Positions 39,701-54,700 of a DNA stretch of 64,000 bases are shown here, one piece after another. Source of the DNA: Sipunculus nudus (taxonomy: Eukaryota > Annelida > Sipuncula > Golfingiida > Sipunculidae); NCBI GenBank assembly GCA_026874595.1, contig CM049306.1, positions 2,866,019 to 2,930,018 on the forward strand, given 5' to 3'. Each line of letters begins with the position of its first letter. The stretch's first letter is position 1. Below the pieces are notes generated by a model that saw nothing but the letters and a program-made list of their open reading frames with translations, had not been told where the DNA came from and did not search any database. A program made the position numbers and the translations under genes.

Positions 39701-42700
39701 GTTATACCTACACATGTCAGCTATACTTTATGCCTGATCAGGGTGCAGGTACAGTTATACCTACACGTCAGCTATACTTTATGCCTGATCATGGTGCAGG
39801 TACAGTTATACCTACACGTCAGCTATACTTTATGCCTGATCAGGGTGCAGGTACAGTTATACCTACACATGTCAGCTATACTTTATGCCTGATCATGGTG
39901 CAGGTACAGTTATACCTACACATGTCAGCTACACTTTATGCCTGATCATGGTGCAGGTACAGTTATACCTACAAATGTCAGCTATACTTTATGCCTGATC
40001 ATGTTGAGGTACAGTTATACCTACACATGTCAGCTATACTTTATGCCTGATCATGGTGCAGGTACAGTTATACCTACACGTCAGCTATACTTTATGCCTG
40101 ATCATGGTGCAGGTACAGTTATACCTACACATGTCAGCTATACTTTACGTCTGATCATGGTGCAGGAACAGTTATACCTACACATGTCAGCTATACTTTA
40201 TGTCTGATCATGGTGCAGGTACAGTTATACCTACACATGTCAGCTATACTTTATGCCTGATCATGGTGCAGGTACAGTTATACCTACACATGTCAGCTAT
40301 ACTTTATGCCTGATCACGGTGCAGGTACAGTTATACCTACGCATGTCAGCTATACTTTATGCCTGATCATGGTGCAGGTACAATTATACCTACACATGTC
40401 AGCTATACTTTATGCCTGATCATGGTGCAGGTACAGTTATACCTACACATGTCAGCTATACTTTATGCCTGATCATGGTGCAGGTACAGTTATACCTACA
40501 CATGTCAGCTATACTTTATGCCTGATCATGGTGCAGGTACAGTTATACCTACACATGCCAGCTATACTTTATGCCTGATCATGGTGCAGGTACAGTTATA
40601 CCTACACATGTCAGCTATACTTTATGCCTGATCATGGTGCAGGTACAGTTATACCTACACATGTCAGCTATACTTTATGCCTGATCATGGTTCAGGTACA
40701 GTTATACCTACACATGTCAGCTATACTTTATGCCTGATCATGGTGCAGGTACAGTTATACCTACGCATGTCAGCTATACTTTATGCCTGATCATGGTGCA
40801 GGTACAATTATACCTACACATGTCAGCTATACTTTATGCCTGATCATGGTGCAGGTACAGTTATACCTACACATGTCAGCTATACTTTATGCCTGATCAT
40901 GGTGCAGGTACAGTTATACCTACACATGTCAGCTATACTTTATGCCTGATCATGGTGCAGGTACAGTTATACCTACACATGCCAGCTATACTTTATGCCT
41001 GATCATGGTGCAGGTACAGTTATACCTACACATGTCAGCTATACTTTATGCCTGATCATGGTGCAGGTACAGTTATACCTACACATGTCAGCTATACTTT
41101 ATGCCTGATCATGGTGCAGGTACAGTTATACCTACACATGTCAGCTATACTTTATGTCTGATCATGGTGCAGGTACAGTTATACCTACACATGTCAGCAA
41201 TTCTTAATTTGAGCAAAATTACCAAGGAAGGTTAAGTTTGGTGTCAGCTAAATGGTAGAAAATAACCAGCACACAGTCATCATGAAATCCCTGGAGTTTG
41301 ATGAATTCCTCTGTGTATACTATGAAACCCACTGAGTCACTAGAGATTATTTTCACTGACTATCTGTAAGGCTGATAGCCTCAGCCTTGTTGAAGTTTGA
41401 TATATTCTACTCTTTACAGTATGAAATGTGCTGATGCTTTAGACAGTAATGGTTCCTGACATGATCTGTGGATGTATAAGGTAGAAATTTGTTACTGACA
41501 TGATCTGTAGGGCTGATATCTTGCCTCTGAATATGATACATTCTACTTTAAACAGTATGAAATGCACTGCTGTTTTAGACAGTAATGGTTCTGGACGTGA
41601 TCTGTAGAGGTATTAGACAGTAATTTGTTATTGACATGATCTGTAGATGTATTAGACAGTAATTTGTTACTGAAATTATCTGTAGCTGTATTAGACAGTA
41701 ATTTGTTACTGACATGATCTGTAAGGCTGATATCTTGTCTTTCAGCATCTCCTGGGCTTCGTTGAACTGTGCTAGATTTTCCTGGCTCTCCTTCATGAAA
41801 TGTGCCTGCAGCTCCTCCATGCTCGCCTTGTGCTGCTCTCTAAGCTTCTGCTCCTGCTGTCTGTAACAGTCAACATCACAACACATAAACAGCCATGAAG
41901 CAGGGACAATCTGCAGGAGACTTTATTGACACAAGATTACCAGCCAGTAACACTGTGTAATTACATTACTGGTGAATCTATATACAGCAATGTCAGGAAA
42001 ATGATTCCATGAAAAATCAGGTTTCTGTGGTTCAACTGATTTAGGCTTGGATAATTTTAACAAGGCCTACAGGCCTAATGCGAACCTGTGCATTGGGAAA
42101 TACACCAGGTATAATGCCTCATGCTAGACCATTACTTCTCATTTATTGAACAATGCAAGTACTTAACATTTTGAATAAGAAACAATTACACAAACATCAC
42201 TGCTGAAATTCTGGCATTGGTGCACACAACACAAAAATGATTGTAGCTGGCACCACCAGTCTTGTATACAACAAAGCTATCAGAAATATATACATATGCC
42301 CAATTTCAGACTGATACATCAAACACATCCTGAGAAATAAGCAGGCAAATATCATTGTAGGTGGCACCACCAGTCTTGTATACAACAAAGCTATTTGATA
42401 TGTATAAATATGCCCAATTTAAAGCTGATATATCAAATTCCTCTGTAGAAATAAGCAGGCACATGCACTGTGCAAAAGTCATTGTAGGTGGTGACATCTG
42501 TCTTGTAAACAAGAAATCCATCAAAGACACATGGACAGGTCAAAATATCAGGCCAATACATCAAACTGACCTTCAAGAGTCTGATGCATGGGGCTGACCA
42601 GGCTTAGGTGAGAAAGGCAGTTGCCCCGAATGAACTGTGACAAATTTGCTAGCTCAGGCTACTGTACTGAGTGAACTCATGACCTGCACCTGGCTAGACT

Positions 42701-45700
42701 GAGTGAACTTTTGACCTGTACCTGGTGGGACTAAGTGAACTCTTGGCCTGTTGCATAATCTGGCATAGTCCACAGTCTGCCAAAGCTATAAATAGATCCA
42801 GGCTGAACTTTGGTGCCAAATCTGATGCAGTGGGCAGTCTACCAACGCTATAAATAGAATGCAGCTACTGCACTGAGTGAACTCCTGACCTATACCTGGC
42901 TGCACTGAGTGCAGTCTGCCAAAGCTATAAATAGATCCTGACTGACATTTGGCCTGTTGTCAAATCTGAAATAGTAGCCACATCATTGCATAAGCTCACA
43001 GACTGGCTCCACATACAGCCCTGAGGGGCATGACACCCATGAGGTGATCTATTGCTACCCATGAGCTGATCACATGCTGCCCATGAGGTGTTCACTTGAC
43101 ACCCATGCGGTGATCACACGCCTTGTGCTTGGCTGCACTGATTGAACTCTTGACCTATATCTGGCTGCACTGAATGAGCTCTTGATCTGTTGCCAAATCT
43201 GAAACAGTTGGCAGTTTCTCTACCTATTTAAAAGATAGAGACACAATCTTTGCCTGTTGGTAAATCTGTTTACACATACTGAATGACTTTGGGAAATTTG
43301 AAAATGCTTTTTTTTAAAGCTGACATATTCATAAACTTTTTACCAAAAATATCCATAATAATCAAAGATGCAGTCCTTTCATTGTTAAAGGTCCAATAAT
43401 TCTGCCAAAAATCATTTAAGTAAACTTGAACAAAGGCCACCTAAGATTAATTTTTGTGCAATGTTATAGAAGTTATAATTGATACAACAATTTTAAGAAG
43501 AACACCATTGCAGTCCTCAGTTTGAAATAGACATAATAATGGCCATAAGACCAACTTAAGCTCTTCACAACTCAACCAAAAATCAACAAACTCAATCTAT
43601 TCTTGTATGATTGAAAGAACCATGTCCTAGGATAATTCTTTTGAAAAATTGAATGATTCAACTTGACAGTTTCATCATAAACATTATAAGCTGAAAGAGG
43701 CTAAAATTATGAGATTTTGCCCATAAGAAACAGGTCAATGTAGGTGGCACCAAAAAATCCGCAACTTCAAATATGAGTCATGTGACAAACATTTGCACAA
43801 TAATTGGTAATGCTAGGTTCTGTTATTTCTGAGATTTCTATGTCAGTATGCTTACTTGGCCAAATGACTAAGTTCAAATTCGTGTAACTCGGCCAAAATT
43901 CACCCAAATTTAACCATTTGAACAAACTTGAGAGAGATGGTATCAGAGATTATTTCTGTGAAATATTGAACAATTTGGCTTGACCGTTTTAGAGAAGATT
44001 TTTAAAAGATTTTTTAGCTTTTTCTCTATAAAATCTAAGAAAATGCAGAGTTTTACAGATGGCTAATATTTTGCATTAAATTTCATGATGCTAGCTCCAG
44101 CTGTTTTTGAGATAGTATGGGTTATTGCACAGATGACAGAAGCTGGACGCCCAAACACCATCACATTAGCTAACAGGTTCGCTAAAAATTACTACAGATG
44201 TATACTGAATGCAAAATTATAATACAGATACATCTCACTGATGGTAAATTCTTGAAATAAGTAGTGTATGGATACTAATTATTTATAATCCATGTACAGC
44301 CGTCTTTATATACCTACAGAGAGCTGTATACCTGTAATTGTAAACATTGCCTGGCATGAGGAATATCTAAAATCATAAATCAACATTTTTTAAAAGCTTT
44401 TAAAAAACATTCTTGTCAATATTAATTATATATAACCTGAAATCTAAATGTTTAATGGCATGATGTAACCAATGCTGATAAACTGGTGCCAGGCTAGATG
44501 TATATGCTGCACACAGCTAACATATATGGCAAATGACTCAATTCAATCTTTATAATTCAGCCAAAATTCATTCTTTGGAACCATAAAAGACAATTATTTT
44601 AAGAATTATTCAGGGGATTATTCTTGTAAAATATTAAACAAATTAGCCTCAGTGGTATCAGTCGAAAAATGTTTTGCAGGTTTATAACTCATATAGGAAA
44701 ATACAGAAAAATGGCTAAGTTAAGCTTCCCATAACTTGGCCAAAATTCACTGAACCAAAACCATTTGAACAAATTTGAATTATGACATGATGGTAATGTT
44801 TATTGTACAGAGACAAAGTTTCAACAGTTGTAACAAGTGACCCAGGGGTCATGACGCTCAGCTGACCAGGAAGACATTGACAAAAGTAATTTTATCATCT
44901 GAATGTCAAATTTGAATGAAATACTTTTTCAAAACTTGACCTTTTGTATAAAATCATCCAATATTCATTGGGGTACTATGGAGCTCTGTAGCATGAAGGA
45001 TATGGGTAACAGACACCTATTTTCAAGGTTTACAAGATGACTTTTCAGGGGTCTCCCAGCATGTCAAAAAATAAAATTCTAGGTCCAGTTATTATGATTT
45101 GTGCCTTGTTAACAGATGACCAAATGTTTATTCTGGGGGGTATTTCATAGCCGCATAGGATGAAGGATATGGGTAACAGAGATGTAATTTCAGGTGCACA
45201 AGGAGACTTTTCAGGGGCCTTCCAGCATATCAAGAAAGGAGATTCTAGGTCAATTCATTATGATTTGTGCTCTGTTAACAGATTACCAAATCTTTATTCT
45301 CGGAGCCATAGCATTCCATAGATTTCCAAAGAGACTTTCCAAAGGCCTCCCTGCATGTCAAGAAAGAAGATTCTAGGTCCAGTCATTATGATTTGTGCCC
45401 TGTTAATATATGACCAAATCTTTATTCTGGGGGGTACTTCGGAGCCCCATAGCTCACAGAATATGGGTAACAGGGACCTTATTTCGGGTTTCCATGTAGA
45501 CCTTTTATGGGCTTCCCTGGAGGTGAGGACAGAAGATTCTAGGTACAGTCATTATGATTTGTGCCCTGTTTACAGATGACCAAATGTTTAAAGATCACAA
45601 AAGTAGAGAAAAAAAATCATAAAAAATAAAAAAAATATAGCTGGTGCCACCAATCTCCAGAAATTGATGAAACACTCCATGATCAATATCCATGCAAAGA

Positions 45701-48700
45701 ATCATGGTGATTAATGCATTAACTGTTCAGATACTTGAGCTTTTGTATTAAATTTTGCATTATTCTGGGGGGGTTCTTCAGAACCCCATAGCTCGAAGAA
45801 TATAGGTCACAGTGACCTAATTTCAGGTTTACAAGGAGAATTTCCATAGACCTCCCAGGATGTCAAGTAAGAAGATTCCAGGTCTAGCGGTTACGATTTG
45901 TGCCCTGTTAACAGACAGACGCCTGGATGGCCGGACGGACGACGGACAAAAGGTGATCCCTATAGCTCAGATGACTTTCAGTCAGCTGAGCTAAAAATTG
46001 AAAAAATACAGGTGGCGCCACCAGAATGCAGAAACTGATGAAACATTTCATGATCAATATCCATGCAAAGAATCATGGTGATCAATATAATAATTGTTCA
46101 GATACTTGAGCTTTTGTATCAAATTTTCCATTATTCTGGGGGGTACTTCGGAGCCCCATAGCTCAGAGGTTATGGGCAACAGAGACCTAATTTCAAGTTT
46201 TTAAGGAGACTTTTCATGGGCCTCTCAGCATGTCAAGAGAGAAGATTCTAGGTCCAGTTGTTACAATTTGTGCCATGTTTACAGATGACCGCACCTTATG
46301 AGGTCTCAAAAATAGAGAAAAAAATTTTTAAAAATAAAAAAAATACAGGTGGCGCCACCATACTGCAGAAACTGATGACACATTCCATGATCAATATCCA
46401 TGCAAAGAATCATGGTGATCACTGCAATAGTTGTTTAGATACTTGAGCTTTTGTATCAAATTTTGCATTATTCTGGGGGGTACTTCGGAGCCCCCCATAG
46501 CTCAAAGGTTATGGGTAACAGAGACCTAATTTCAGGTTACCAAAAAGACTTTTCATGGGCCTCCCTGCATGTCAAGAGAGAAGATTCTAGGTGTAGGCGT
46601 TACGATTTGTGCCCTGTTAACAGATGGCCGCATCTTAAGAGGTCTCAAAAATAGAGAAAAATATTGGTAAAAATTGAAAAAAATACAGGTGGCGCCACCA
46701 GTCTGCAGAAACTGATGAAACACTCCATGATCAATATCCATGCAAAAAATCATGATGATCAATGCATTAGTTGTTCAGATACTTGAGCTTTTGTATCAAA
46801 TTTTCCATTATTCTGGGGGGTACTTCGGAACCCCATAGCTCGAAGAATATAGGTCACAGTGACCTAATTTCAGGTTTACAAGGAGAATTTCCATAGACCT
46901 CCCAGGATGTCAAGTACGAAGATTCCAGGTCTAGCGGTTACGATTTGTGCCCTGTTAACAGACAGACGCCTGGATGGCCGGACGGACGACGGACAAAAGG
47001 TGATCCCTATAGCTCAGATGACTTTCAGTCAGCTGAGCTAAAAATTGAAAAAATACAGGTGGCGCCACCAGAATGCAGAAACTGATGAAACATTTCATGA
47101 TCAATATCCATGCAAAGAATCATGGTGATCAATATAATAATTGTTCAGATACTTGAGCTTTTGTATCAAATTTTCCATTATTCTGGGGGGTACTTCGGAG
47201 CCCCATAGCTCAGAGGTTATGGGTAACAGAGACCTAATTTCAAGTTTTTAAGGAGACTTTTCATGGGCCTCTCAGCATGTTAAGAGAGAAGATTCTAGGT
47301 CCAGTTGTTACGATTTGTGCCATGTTAACAGATGACCGCATCTTATGAGGTCTCAAAAATAGAGAAAAAAATTCTTAAAAATAAAAAAAATACAGGTAGC
47401 GCCACCATACTGCAGAAACTGATGACACATTCCATGATCAATATCCATGCAAAGAATCATGGTGATCACTGCAATAGTTGTTTAGATACTTGAGCTTTTG
47501 TATCAAATTTTCCATTATTCTGGGGGGTACTTCGGAGCCCCATAGCTCAAAGGTTATGGGTAACAGAGACCTAATTTCAGGTAACCAAAGAGACTTTTTA
47601 TGGGCCTCCCTGCATGTCAAGAGAGAAGATTCTTGGTGTAGGCGTTACGATTTGTGCCCTGTTAACAGATGGCCGCATCTTAAGAGGTCTCAAAAATAGA
47701 GAAAAATATTGGTAAAAATTGAAAAAATACAGGTGGCGCCACCAGTCTGCAGAAACTGATGAAACACTCCATGATCAATATCCATGCAAAAAATCATGAT
47801 AATCAATGAATTAGTTGTTCAGATACTTGAGCTTTTGTATCAAATTTTCCATTATTCTGGGGGGTACTTCGGAACCCCATAGCTCAAAGAATATAGGTCA
47901 CAGTGACCTAATTTCAGGTTTACAAGGAGAATTTCCATAGACCTCCCAGGATGTCGAGTAAGAAGATTCCAGTTCTAGCGGTTACGATTTGTGCCCTGTA
48001 AACGGACAGACGGCCGGACGGCCGGACGGACGACAGACAAAAGGTGATCCCTATAGCTCAGATGACTTACAGTCAGCTGAGCTAATAAAAAACACATAGG
48101 TTTAGAAAATAAGTTTATTTCTGAACAATAAATAAAACACATGAAACATATGATCATGTGTCAGTTTCGTCAGATCGTTTTCATGTTTAATTGAAAAAAA
48201 TATATATAAACATACATAGTACAATGATACTATAGTTCATGTTTCATTCGCTATATATGATACCACTAAGAAGTGGGTAGTATCAATGCATGGTGAGTTG
48301 TTGTATTTCCAATCGACTGATAGGATCGCTAGTTAAAATGAATATTACCCGGCTTTCGACGGACATGTAATCACGTGAATCTGGACATTGCGGACAGCGG
48401 AATTAGAATTATCGGGTCATAGCGGGCGGCGTGTCACCTGATTTTGATCGGTTCAGTTTTTAATTAAACTACAAATACATTAACTTTGAAGTGCCAAGGA
48501 CAGCCAGCCCATGTTGTCAGCTGTGCTTGTTTATCGCACCTGCCAAGGCTTAACTCAATGGCTCAAAGACCGAATGTTGTCGCTGAGCAGTTCATAAACT
48601 TAACACGGAGTCAAACATACTTGGTTGATATTACACCTTCAAAGGATTAATCTAAGCTAATTACTCATGAAACCAGGGTGCGTTTATGCCCCGTCAAGCG

Positions 48701-51700
48701 TGCTGTCAGCACTCGCACGACGGTCCCCCATTTCAATACATCAATTGTGCGCGCTGATCCGTGGATGATCCACTAAACGCTGAAAACGATCTCCATGAGT
48801 AAGTGTCCATCCAGATTCTTACTCAGGTGTCCGCTCATGACAGGGTTTGCAACCAAATATGACTGTCCCTGTCCGGGTTCAGCAGGTGTCCGCTCAAGAC
48901 AGGAAAGTTTTAAAGGGAAAAGGGTCGGGACATTGGCTTTTATGTCCATACATTGAAGGTGTCCGCTCGTCATGGTGTCCCCTCACGGCGGGTACTGGTG
49001 TATATATTAATGATCTTAGGGTAACTTTGGTTGTGAAACGTTCTTATAAGGCCTTTGTAAAGGATGTATGAATTTGTTTATCATGTTTATAAACATAACA
49101 ATGTTGACAAACAGGAAAAACATGTAACCTATATATATAATGTAAGGTGGTAGGTTGTATATATGCGGAGGTAGAAAGGTCACGAGTTGCAAAATGCTAT
49201 TTGCAAAGCTCTGGCTTATCTGACTTTCTGCCAGATGCCTTTGTTTTGATCATTTTGGCGGGCCCCCACATATTATAAACACGTTGATATAAACGAAACA
49301 AGCAGCCTGTGTGCGGTGATATCTAATTTTCTGGTCTATTTTTATAAAGGCTCCAGGGATTACCTTTAGTTTATAAAGGTCAGATAGTTGATTGGGCCCC
49401 TTTAATTCTGTTGGTGTACCCTGTGTACTTTACAATGGACATACTTGAGTTTCCTGTTAGCCTCACTCTGGACTCTGAGGGTCTCTTTGCTTTTGGCTTC
49501 AATTTCATCAGTAAGATCATCGATGCCATGCTGCAGCTTCCGTATCTCCTCCTCAAGGGTCAGTGAGTGCATCTGTCGGTGTCGGACCGCCTCCTCCAAC
49601 TCTGCAACCTTCATCCCATGTTCTGCTTCCTGTAGAAAACAAGTGACCCATGGGTCATGACGCTCAGCTGAATGGGAAGAGATTTGCAAAAGGAAATTTT
49701 ATCATCTGAATGGTAGTATATACCCATTCAACTGAAGCATCAAACAGATTAACCAACAGGCCAAGATTGTGTCTGTATTTATATATCTCAAAAATAGAGA
49801 AAAAAATGTGTAAAAAATACAGGTGGCGCCACCAGTCTGCAGAAACTAATAAAAAGACTTAATGGTCAATATGCATGCAAAGAATCATGGTGATCTCTGC
49901 ATTAGTTGTTCAGATACTTCAGCTTTTGTATCAAATTTTCCATTATTCTGAGGGATACTTCGGAGTCCTATAGCTTGAAGGATACGGGTAACAGAGACCT
50001 AATTTCAGGTTTCCACAGACACTTTTTATTCTAGGGGGGGTAATTGGGAGCCCCACAGCTCGAAGGATATGGGTAACAGAGACCTAATTTCAGGTTTCCA
50101 TGGAGACATTTCATAAGTCTCTCAATGTGTCAAGAATGAAGATTCTAGGTCCAGTCTTTACAATTTGTGCCACGTTAACAGACGGCAGCATCCTTAAAGG
50201 TCTCAAAAATAGAGAAAACAATTCATAAAGAATTGAAAAATACAGGAGGCGCAACCAGTCTGCAGAAACTGATGAAACACTCCATAATCAATATCCATGC
50301 AAAGAATCATTGTGATCTCTGCATTAGTTGTTAAGATACTTCATCTTTTGTATCAAATTTTTCATTATTCTGAGGGATACTTCGGAGTCCTATAGCTTGA
50401 AGGATATGGGAAACAGAGACCTAATTTCAGGTTTTCACAGACACTTTTCATGGGCCTCCTTGCATGACAAGAATGAAGATTCTAGGTCCAGTTTTTACGA
50501 TTTGTACCCTGTTGACAGATAACCTATTCTTTAAAGGTCTCAAAAATAGAGAAAAAAATTGGTAAAAATTTGAAAAAAATAGTGGTGGCACACCCAGTCT
50601 GCAGAAACTGATGGAACACCTCATGATCAATATGTATGCCAAAAACCATGACCATCAGTGTTGTAGTTATTGAGATACTGCAGTTTTTGTATCAATTTTT
50701 TTTATTATTATGGTGGGTATGTTGGAGCCATACAGCTTAAAGGATATGGGTAACAGAGACCTAATTTCAGGTGTCCATGGAGGCTTTTCATGGGTTTCCC
50801 TGTGTGTCAAAAATGAAGATTCTAGGTAATGTTGTTATGATTTTGGCCCTGTTAACAGATGTTCATATCTTTAAAGGACTCAAAAATAGAGAAAAAAATT
50901 GTAAAAAAAGCTGAACAAATACAGGTGGTGCCACCGGTCTGCAGAAACTGATGAAACACTCCATGATCAATATCCATGCAAACAATTATGGTGATCTCTG
51001 CATTAGTTGTTCAGATATTTCAGTTTTGTATCAAATTTTCCATTATTCTGAGCTGTACTTTGGAGTGCCATAGCTCAAAGGATATGGGTAACAGAGACCT
51101 AATTTAAGGTTTCCATAGAGACTTTTCATAGGTCTCTCACTGTGTCAAGACTGAAGATTCTAGGTCCAGTTATACAATTTGTGACCTGTTAACAGATGTT
51201 CACATTTTTAAAGGTCTCAAAAATAGAAAAAAACTATTCGTAAGTAAACGAAAAATACACATGGCGCCACCATTCTGCAGAAACTGATGAATCACTTCTT
51301 AATCAATATGTATGCCGAAAATCATGACCATCAGTGTTGTAGTTATTGAGATGTTGCAGTTTGTTTTTATCAAATTTTTCATTATTCTGGGGGGGGGGGG
51401 GGGTAATTGGGAGCCCCACAGCTCAAATGATATTGGAAACAGAGACCTTATTTCAGGTTTCCATGGAGACTTATCATAGGTCTCTCAATGTGTCAAGAAT
51501 GAAGATTCTAGGTCCAGTCTTAAGGATTTGTGCCCTGTTAACAGATGTTCACATTTTTAAAGACCTCAAAAACAGAGAAAACAATTTGTAAAGAATCGAA
51601 AAATACAGGTGGCGCCACCAGTCTGCAGGAACTGATGGAACATCTCATGATCAATATGTATGCCGCAAATCAAGACCATCAGTGTTGTAGTTAATGCGAT

Positions 51701-54700
51701 ATTGAAGTTTTTGTATGAAATTTTTGTCTATTTTCGGGGGTATTTGGGGCCCCATAGCTCAAAAGATATGGGTAAAAGAGACCTAATTTCATGTTTCCAA
51801 GGAGATTTTTTATGGACCTCTCAGAATCTCAAGTTACAAGATTCTAGGTCCAGTGGTTAGGATTTGTGCCTGGTTAACGGACAGACGGACAGACGGACGA
51901 CAGACAAAGAGTGAACCCTATAGCTCAGATGACTTACAGTCAGCTGGGCTAATAAAATAAAGTGCTCTACTAGTGACTTGTGGTGATGCATTAAATACCT
52001 CAGCACATCCCCTTCCTCTGTTGTCTCACTCACTCCAGAAACTTATCTACAAATCTCCCTCTGTCACTCAATATACAAATCTACATTTCTCCCTCCGTCA
52101 CTCCATATACTTAACCACATTTCTCCCTCTGTCACTTCATGTACTTATCTTCACATTTCCCTCTTTCACACCATATACTTATCTATGTCTCCCTCTGTCT
52201 CTCCCTTCATGCACTTATCTACATTCCTCCCTCATGTCACTCCATATACCGTAAAATCTCCACTTAAAACAGCACTTCTGATTAAAACCGCACCCAGACT
52301 TCGCCGAAATTCCAGGTGAGACATCGCGAGGGGCTCAAATACTAAGAACCCCCCTTTAAAACCGCACCAACTTTCCCTACGGAATGATTTGACAAAAGAC
52401 ACAATCAAGCTATCATCTAGAAATGAACACGCGTAGGTTGCGACTCAGCCATTCCTGTCCACTTTTAAATTCCTTGGGCATTTTATTTAAACACATAACA
52501 CTTTTTTGCAGGGTCACCCAAGCACGAAGTTTGGGAAGACGTAAGGGCGGGTGAACCTCTGCCTGTTTATACAGATTTTATATTCCGTGCCGTATTCTTG
52601 TTTGCTACTGAATTGTCAATATATTTTGAAAACTAGATGTGTCGGAACGACATGAATGCCCCCGCCTGGGGCAAATTAGAAACATTTGTTTAATTTGGAA
52701 AAATTTTTTTAAGTTCAGGAGGTGTCTATGGTCAAAAGTAGTTCAACAAGGGCAAAATGCAAACTCGATCTGTTACGGGTCATTATCAAGCAACACACCA
52801 AAAATCAGGCCAGTATCTGCAGGCACTGTGAAAAAAGTCCATACATGTGCATTTTCCATAAAAATTTCTGTTGTTCATGTTGAGGAGCCGTAAAACAATC
52901 AAAAGTAGGTCAACCGGGATGAAACGCAAACTCGATCTGTAACTGTCATTATCTGCCCACACACCAAAAATCAGGCCAATATCTGCAGACATTGTGAAAA
53001 AAAGTCCGTACAACTGTTTGATTTCGGAAGGACGGACATGGGTAAAACTATATGCCCCGGCCAATTGTGGCGGGGGCATAAAAATTTTTGATGAAAATTT
53101 CATTTTCTGGAATTACTCGGAAGATTCAAATCATTTTCATACCGGTTACTTCGGTATTATCATCGTCACATCGTACGTTGGCATCGCTCCATGTCACAAT
53201 TTACTGGCGCGTTTGAAAACATCACTGGTCAACTTAACTAAATATCAAGTAACTGCAGTTACCTTGTCGATATACGCACGTACAGGAAACAACACTTGAT
53301 AACGGGTGATTTTAAGGTGAAATTAAAGTGGCCAGTCGGTGTAAGCAAGTTTTTTTTCCTGAAGAAAGTTTCCGTGTGGGGAGCCATTTTGTCAAGGCAG
53401 TGTTCACGCAAGGCACGCTGGGACGAAATAGGTGGCTGTTCTGTTTACCACCCACCGCTTACAGCCGTTCAAAATATTCTCAGCAGAATACCGGGGCGTT
53501 TCAGCACATGGCGGCACTCAAACTTGATTTTAAAACGATCGTCTGCCATTGTGTGACTCCTTACGATGTCAGCTTTTTATTCATTTTATGTTTTGAACAA
53601 ATAATCATTGCTAAATAATGCCGCCAATGGGTTTAAAGTAGGCTTTCATTTCAATTTTGCTTGACCATGCCCAACGAAGTGGGCCGCTGTGTGTTACAGC
53701 AGGGTTGTTGTAAACGTATTATTTGGTGACAATTACCAAAATTTTATAACAAGTTATATATCACACGAAAACTAATCAGCAATATTTAATTTATAAATAA
53801 CAAATAATTGTAAATAATACATTTACACACGGCTCCCATGCATGAGAGACTGCTGCTAAGAACGGCCTTCGAAAGTTGCAATATTATCGCCCACTCGCCG
53901 GCCCCAAAACGATGTCTGTCAGGAAGATATTCAGGAAACCCTTCCAGTATAAACCGCACAGTGCTTTAAGGAAATAAACCTGATTTCAAGGTTTTGAATT
54001 TCTTGATTAAACCGCTGTTTTAAGTGGAGATTTTACGGTAACTACACGTGTCCCATTGTCTCTGATGAGTTCAGGTAAACAGCCTGCTACTTGATACAGA
54101 GTAACTCATCACTATATTACCTTCTGTCTTGCCAGCTCCATTGCCCGCTCCAGCTCCATGCGCGCTGCCTGCATCATCTCTGCATGAGATCGGGTCTGTT
54201 GCTCCAGCTCGACGCCGTGCATCCTCTGCAATTCGTTCTTCAGGGAGTCTGTCACATAAAGCAAATCCAAACACTAAAGCCAGGCAATTGATCAATTTTA
54301 TAGGTATTGAGACAAAATGTAGGAATTTATAAGAATTTTCAACAAAAATATATTGAAAATCTAGGAGTTTTCATTGCACAATCATGGTTTGCATGGTCAT
54401 GCTACCCCACAGCAGCTTTATATGGTCTGTGTTAAATGGCTGCACTTGTATGAATGCATCACTTAAATGGACAGATCTGCAAAAGGACTGAAAATATTCA
54501 ATAATAATCTGTTTATATAACAATAACTAGATATTTCTTGGTACCGCAGGTGCCATAATATCCCCAGACAATTAATCCCCCCCCCCCTTTAAGAAAAGGC
54601 CCCCAATCTTCAGCAACAATTAATATCAGACCACTCATAGAAAAGGTTAATCACCCCAATTTCAATATAAATCATCCCCTAATCCATGTCTATGTATTTG

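Noticed and set aside
53296-53618. Frames inside the TA-flanked element as a transposase remnant
   Set aside because: No helix-turn-helix or DDE/D pattern could be seen; composition looks non-coding.
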